A stretch of 24,225 bases of DNA from Elysia marginata (lineage: Eukaryota; Mollusca; Gastropoda; Plakobranchidae): positions 423,976-448,200 of the forward strand of contig BMAT01008665.1 in NCBI GenBank assembly GCA_019649035.1, in the 5' to 3' direction. Under the pieces are notes generated by a model, which did not search any database, was not told where the DNA came from, and was given only the letters and a program-made list of their open reading frames with translations. This document shows, in pieces, positions 1 through 24,225 of this stretch. Each line of letters begins with the position of its first letter. The first letter of the stretch is position 1. Both the position numbers and the translations under genes were made by a program.

Positions 1-178
1 CTGCCCCTGTATTCGGACGCTCGTGGGGCCATTAATTGCGCTTTGACATCTTTATCGCTAGTAATCAGCATCCCTTGGGGATGCGCGTGGTCAGCCCAGG
101 CAGATCAAAGAAAAAACTAAAGATCCAGAATTCTGGCCTTTTTCGTCGCCGTGTACTAAGCAAAAGACATGACAATGT

Positions 179-352
179 GCAGCCATCCATAAAGATCGGC
201 AGAAAGTGGAAAGTAGCGGAAGCCATTGACGAAGCAAAAGAATGCCTCTAGATGAAAGAAGTAATTGGCCAAACTTTACCTGACCGCAAAGGACTGTGGT
301 TCTCTTTAGTCAAATGGCGGTCAAAAAGACTTAAGTAAAAAAAGAGGAAACA
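179..352 (+). mobile_element. non-LTR retrotransposon fragment, copy A
   Basis: The plus strand reads PSIKIGRKWKVAEAIDEAKECL, a stop, then frame-broken QTLPDRKGL and VKWRSK. It is the degraded twin of the segment at 2538-2870. Protein words such as DEAKECL and TDRKGLG..VKWW recur, by my recollection, in the C-terminal region of reverse-transcriptase-like repeats in mollusc genomes. The in-frame TAG after ECL shows it is dead. The upstream 1-178 bases are open for some distance (GMRVVSPGRSKKKLK) but I do not recognise them. Confidence 0.6.
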
Positions 353-1442
353 TTTTGCCCAAAGACAGCATAACAAAGCTCAAATCAAGGCTTAAAAATT
401 TTGAATTTATAAAAACTGTGCCTAAATTATAAGTTTAAAGTAATAACACATAATGCAGATTTTTTTTCTGCCAAGCTAGATGGATAATCTTTTAGCACAA
501 GTTTTGGAAACAAAAAATATAGCAAATGCCGAAAATGTAGAATGTGCTTTAAAGGGTCGCAGAACAGTAAATCAGGATTTTTAAGCCAAAAAAGATATGA
601 GTAATTCAACGAAAATATATGTTTAAGATAAATCAATTTTAGATATTATCAAATCGCTAACCACTTTTACTTTTGTTGTAAAGTTAAATCAAAAGTAATG
701 TTTTGAAAAAAAAGGTTCAAAATTAACATTACTTTCCATTAAACACCCATATTACCCCTCCTGGTCATAGTTACAAATGATATGATCATGGATATCAAAA
801 TTATTTTTATAAAATGAGATCTTGATAAAGCTACTTCACAGTCTGCAAGAACAGCAAAAATGCGTATTTAATAAAATAAATAAGGAATGTAAATTAAAAG
901 TACTTAAATAATAAGACAAAAATCTTTGGGCAGTGCAAATATATAAAAGTTTGTCCCGCATCCAGGGTAAATGAGTCACGTGTCACAATTTTCACCTTTA
1001 AAGAAGTTGCTGATTTGAAGAAGACATTTTTCTTCCGTGCGTCAAAAATTTCATAAAGTTTGCGATAAGATATGAAAATTTTTGTTAATTTAAAATATAG
1101 GCACAAAGATGAAAAAAAACTAGGGCCTATGGAGTTGTTTCAAAAATTTAATTTCTGACATCTAACCCATTCACCCTGGACGCCAGACACACCCTTTATG
1201 TAGGTAGCTCAAACTTGTTCAACATTGCTAAATTTAAAAAATCTTTGGCATTGGGAGGATAGCATTATTCTTGGTGTATGCTTTCCCAAATTTCTGTGTT
1301 CCAGTTGGTCTTAGTGTTTGATCAATGAGTTCCCAATAGAATGATGAAAGATTCTTTAGATTTCAAGAAGCCTTACAATTTTGCATGAAAAAATAGCAGA
1401 GGAAGCCATCTATTTGTTCAGACTCGTATGCATTTTACCATA
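353..1442. other. 3' flank or 3' UTR of the transporter, no gene seen
   Basis: This is AT-rich DNA without a convincing open frame, repeat or RNA. Part of it is presumably the 3' UTR of the minus-strand transporter, but its end cannot be set. Confidence 0.6.
1147..1152 (-). promoter_or_regulatory. possible polyadenylation signal ATTAAA
   Basis: This is the first ATTAAA-type hexamer I find downstream of the stop codon on the transcribed strand, about 290 nt into the 3' flank. The sequence is AT-rich, so chance hexamers are expected and no clear GU-rich downstream element stands out. Another ATTAAA lies further away near 865-872. Confidence 0.22.
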
Positions 1443-22764
<21,322 letters not shown>

Positions 22765-23760
22765 CTGTAAAGTAAACAATTTTACATTTTGATGGATGAC
22801 ACATAATAGCAATATCATTTTAAATTAAAAGGCATGAGATTCCAAAACATGAAGGTATGATACATCAGATACGCTCTTTTCATTTCATTCAAAGCAATTT
22901 ACCCTAACATTCCCAAGTCCACCCACCTGTAAAATAGGTACCCAGCAACAGACAATGCTTGAATTTGTAATACGCGCCTGCAACACCCTATATCCTTTGT
23001 CCGTTCAGCAATGACGAAAATTTGGGTCTCAATTCAACCAAACCGTAAAAATGCGTAATCCACCTTCTTGGCCAGAACGCACCGGCACGATGTGTTGTGG
23101 AACATTCAGGATTTTTAAGAATTTTGGTGACTTGTTTGAACTTCCTGCATTAAGACTAATAACACTAGATAATTCAAAGTTGGGTGAGCAAAAGCCAAAA
23201 ATTTAAAGAGCAATGCTGTCTGAAAAGTTTGATGATAAAAAAAAAGTCTTTTTTATATCCGATGCAAAAGTTAGGGTTTTGTCCAGTTTTGCAGCAACAG
23301 GCGGAATTTGCAGAAAAGGTACTTTTTAGAAAACATGTATAACTTGTTTGTTTACTTTCAAACCCACAAACAACTTTGTGAAGTGGGAGAGTTTTTCAGC
23401 CTCTCTTTGTATATTTATGCAATAGGTTCATCTTAGCAAATCATGAGCTTGCTGTGATATGTTGAGTTGACTATGAGAGGGGTCGGGTAAAGATTAACTC
23501 TTCATCTACATTATCTCATCACCCACCACTGATGAAAGGACGCAGAGGCAACTCATAGCTATCGTTTGGTCCTGCTATTGGTCCTGTTGTTTGCAAGAAG
23601 TATATTCAGCCTGTTTAAAAAAATTTCAGCTTCATCTTTCACCATTTTTGATATACCACATGAATAGACTCATTCAGTGAGTTTCAACCTCAGACCTATA
23701 GTATCTATAGATGTCTAACCAAGATACTCTGGCACCATTTGTGTCCGTCGGTTTTCTCAC
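22765..23760. other. intron or intergenic, nothing identified
   Basis: This lies upstream, in gene sense, of the first transporter exon visible. The exon preceding it, which should encode the end of NBD1, is not found here, so this should be intron. I see no gene or repeat. Confidence 0.5.
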
Positions 23761-23770
23761 ACCCGCACAC

Positions 23771-23804
23771 CTTCTCTTTCTCTATCTTTCTCTCTCTGTC
23801 TCTA

Positions 23805-23838
<34 letters not shown>

Positions 23839-23870
23839 GCTCTCTCTATCTCTCTCACTATATCTCCCGC
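23771..23870 (+). repeat. CT microsatellite
   Basis: Interrupted (CT)n, about 100 bp. It gives two artefactual SLSLSL-rich open frames, which are not genes. Confidence 0.95.
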
Positions 23871-23927
23871 TCTTGTTGGCTCCTCACCCATTATCCAACG
23901 CCGTCTCTTTTTCTCTCTTCGCTATAG

Positions 23928-24158
23928 AATAGAAATAGGAAATTAACATCTAACAAAGTCACCATAGCACGAGACTGCGCTTACAATTTCTGGCCCCGAG
24001 GTGACACTGGACAGTTCCATATGGACTGGGAATGGGGAAGTGCTCCCTCCCGACTCATTGGAGCGGAGGGTTTAGAAATACTAACATGGTCTGCTAACCT
24101 CCCTATATTATACTTATCTGACTACAACATACAAAAATTCACTAAGATTTATATGTAA
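23928..24158 (+). CDS. open frame behind a strong splice acceptor, possible exon
   Basis: The acceptor CTCTCTTCGCTATAG ends at 23927 after a long pyrimidine tract. From there 76 codons are open to a TAA, with no good start codon. The middle reads VTIARDCAYNFWPRGDTGQF, then HMDWEWGSAPSRLIGAEG, rich in Trp, Gly and Asp, and its GC content is well above the flanks. GAG|GTGACA near 23998 could be a donor. I do not recognise the protein, and it may be a transposon piece. It is on the strand opposite to the transporter. Confidence 0.25.
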   Translation, partial: NRNRKLTSNKVTIARDCAYNFWPRGDTGQFHMDWEWGSAPSRLIGAEGLEILTWSANLPILYLSDYNIQKFTKIYM

Positions 24159-24225
24159 TATGTACGTATTGCCTCAAATAGACGATATCCATAAAAAAAT
24201 TCAGCGAGAGTTATCCTCCTTGACT

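Noticed and set aside
1..178. Possible snRNA or rRNA fragment at the window start
   Set aside because: The wording and GC content drew attention, but I could match no conserved RNA core.
23711..23932. Two long plus-strand open frames rich in Ser and Leu
   Set aside because: They are translations of the CT microsatellite and have no independent coding support.
24190..24225. Possible end-of-NBD1 exon (AEFF-like reading on the minus strand)
   Set aside because: Only a few residues resemble the family's AFAEFL motif, the flanking frame does not fit, and no donor in the right phase is present.

Overview
The window looks like nuclear DNA of an invertebrate animal, most likely a mollusc and perhaps a gastropod. 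This is an inference. It rests on AT-rich sequence, small exons separated by long introns with GT-AG boundaries, and many decayed non-LTR retrotransposon and DNA-transposon fragments of types I associate with mollusc genomes. I see no bacterial features, rRNA, tRNA or CRISPR.

The one clear gene is on the minus strand. It is the 3' half of an ABCC-family (MRP1-like) ABC transporter. Thirteen exons can be placed from 22764 down to 1443, every junction is in frame, and together they encode about 663 residues ending at a TAA at 1443-1445. They cover the end of the linker after NBD1, the second membrane-spanning domain, and all of NBD2 (A-loop, Walker A, Q-loop, signature, Walker B, H-loop). The 5' half of the gene lies beyond 24225. 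The frame is unbroken, so the gene looks functional.

Layout by coordinate: 1-1442 is 3' flank with a retroelement piece. 1443-3857 holds the last three exons, with a second copy of the same retroelement piece between them. 3858-9404 is two long introns with one NBD2 exon between them; the second contains a decayed RTE-like LINE split by unrelated DNA. 9405-15792 holds the NBD2 start and the second membrane domain. Its introns contain a mariner 3' end, a TTAA-flanked short element, ATT microsatellites and a 57-bp minisatellite. 15793-20687 is a 4.9-kb intron with a piggyBac-like non-autonomous element, a CR1/L2-like LINE 3' end, a palindrome and a CpG-rich promoter-like patch. 20688-22764 holds the two linker exons. 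22765-24225 is unassigned, apart from a CT microsatellite and a GC-rich open frame with a good plus-strand splice acceptor.

The most interesting non-standard signals are these. (1) The transporter replaces a Trp and an Arg in its last helix that are important for organic-anion substrates in human MRP1. (2) A tandem array directly upstream of one exon carries repeated donor-like and acceptor-like sites on the transcribed strand. (3) A TTAA-bounded element carries three 16-bp palindromes exactly 44 bp apart. (4) A CpG-rich patch inside an intron encodes, antisense to the transporter, a 21-residue mitochondrial-presequence-like first exon ending at a consensus donor. (5) Direct repeats flank the terminal exon. 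I did not find a clearly new multi-gene system.
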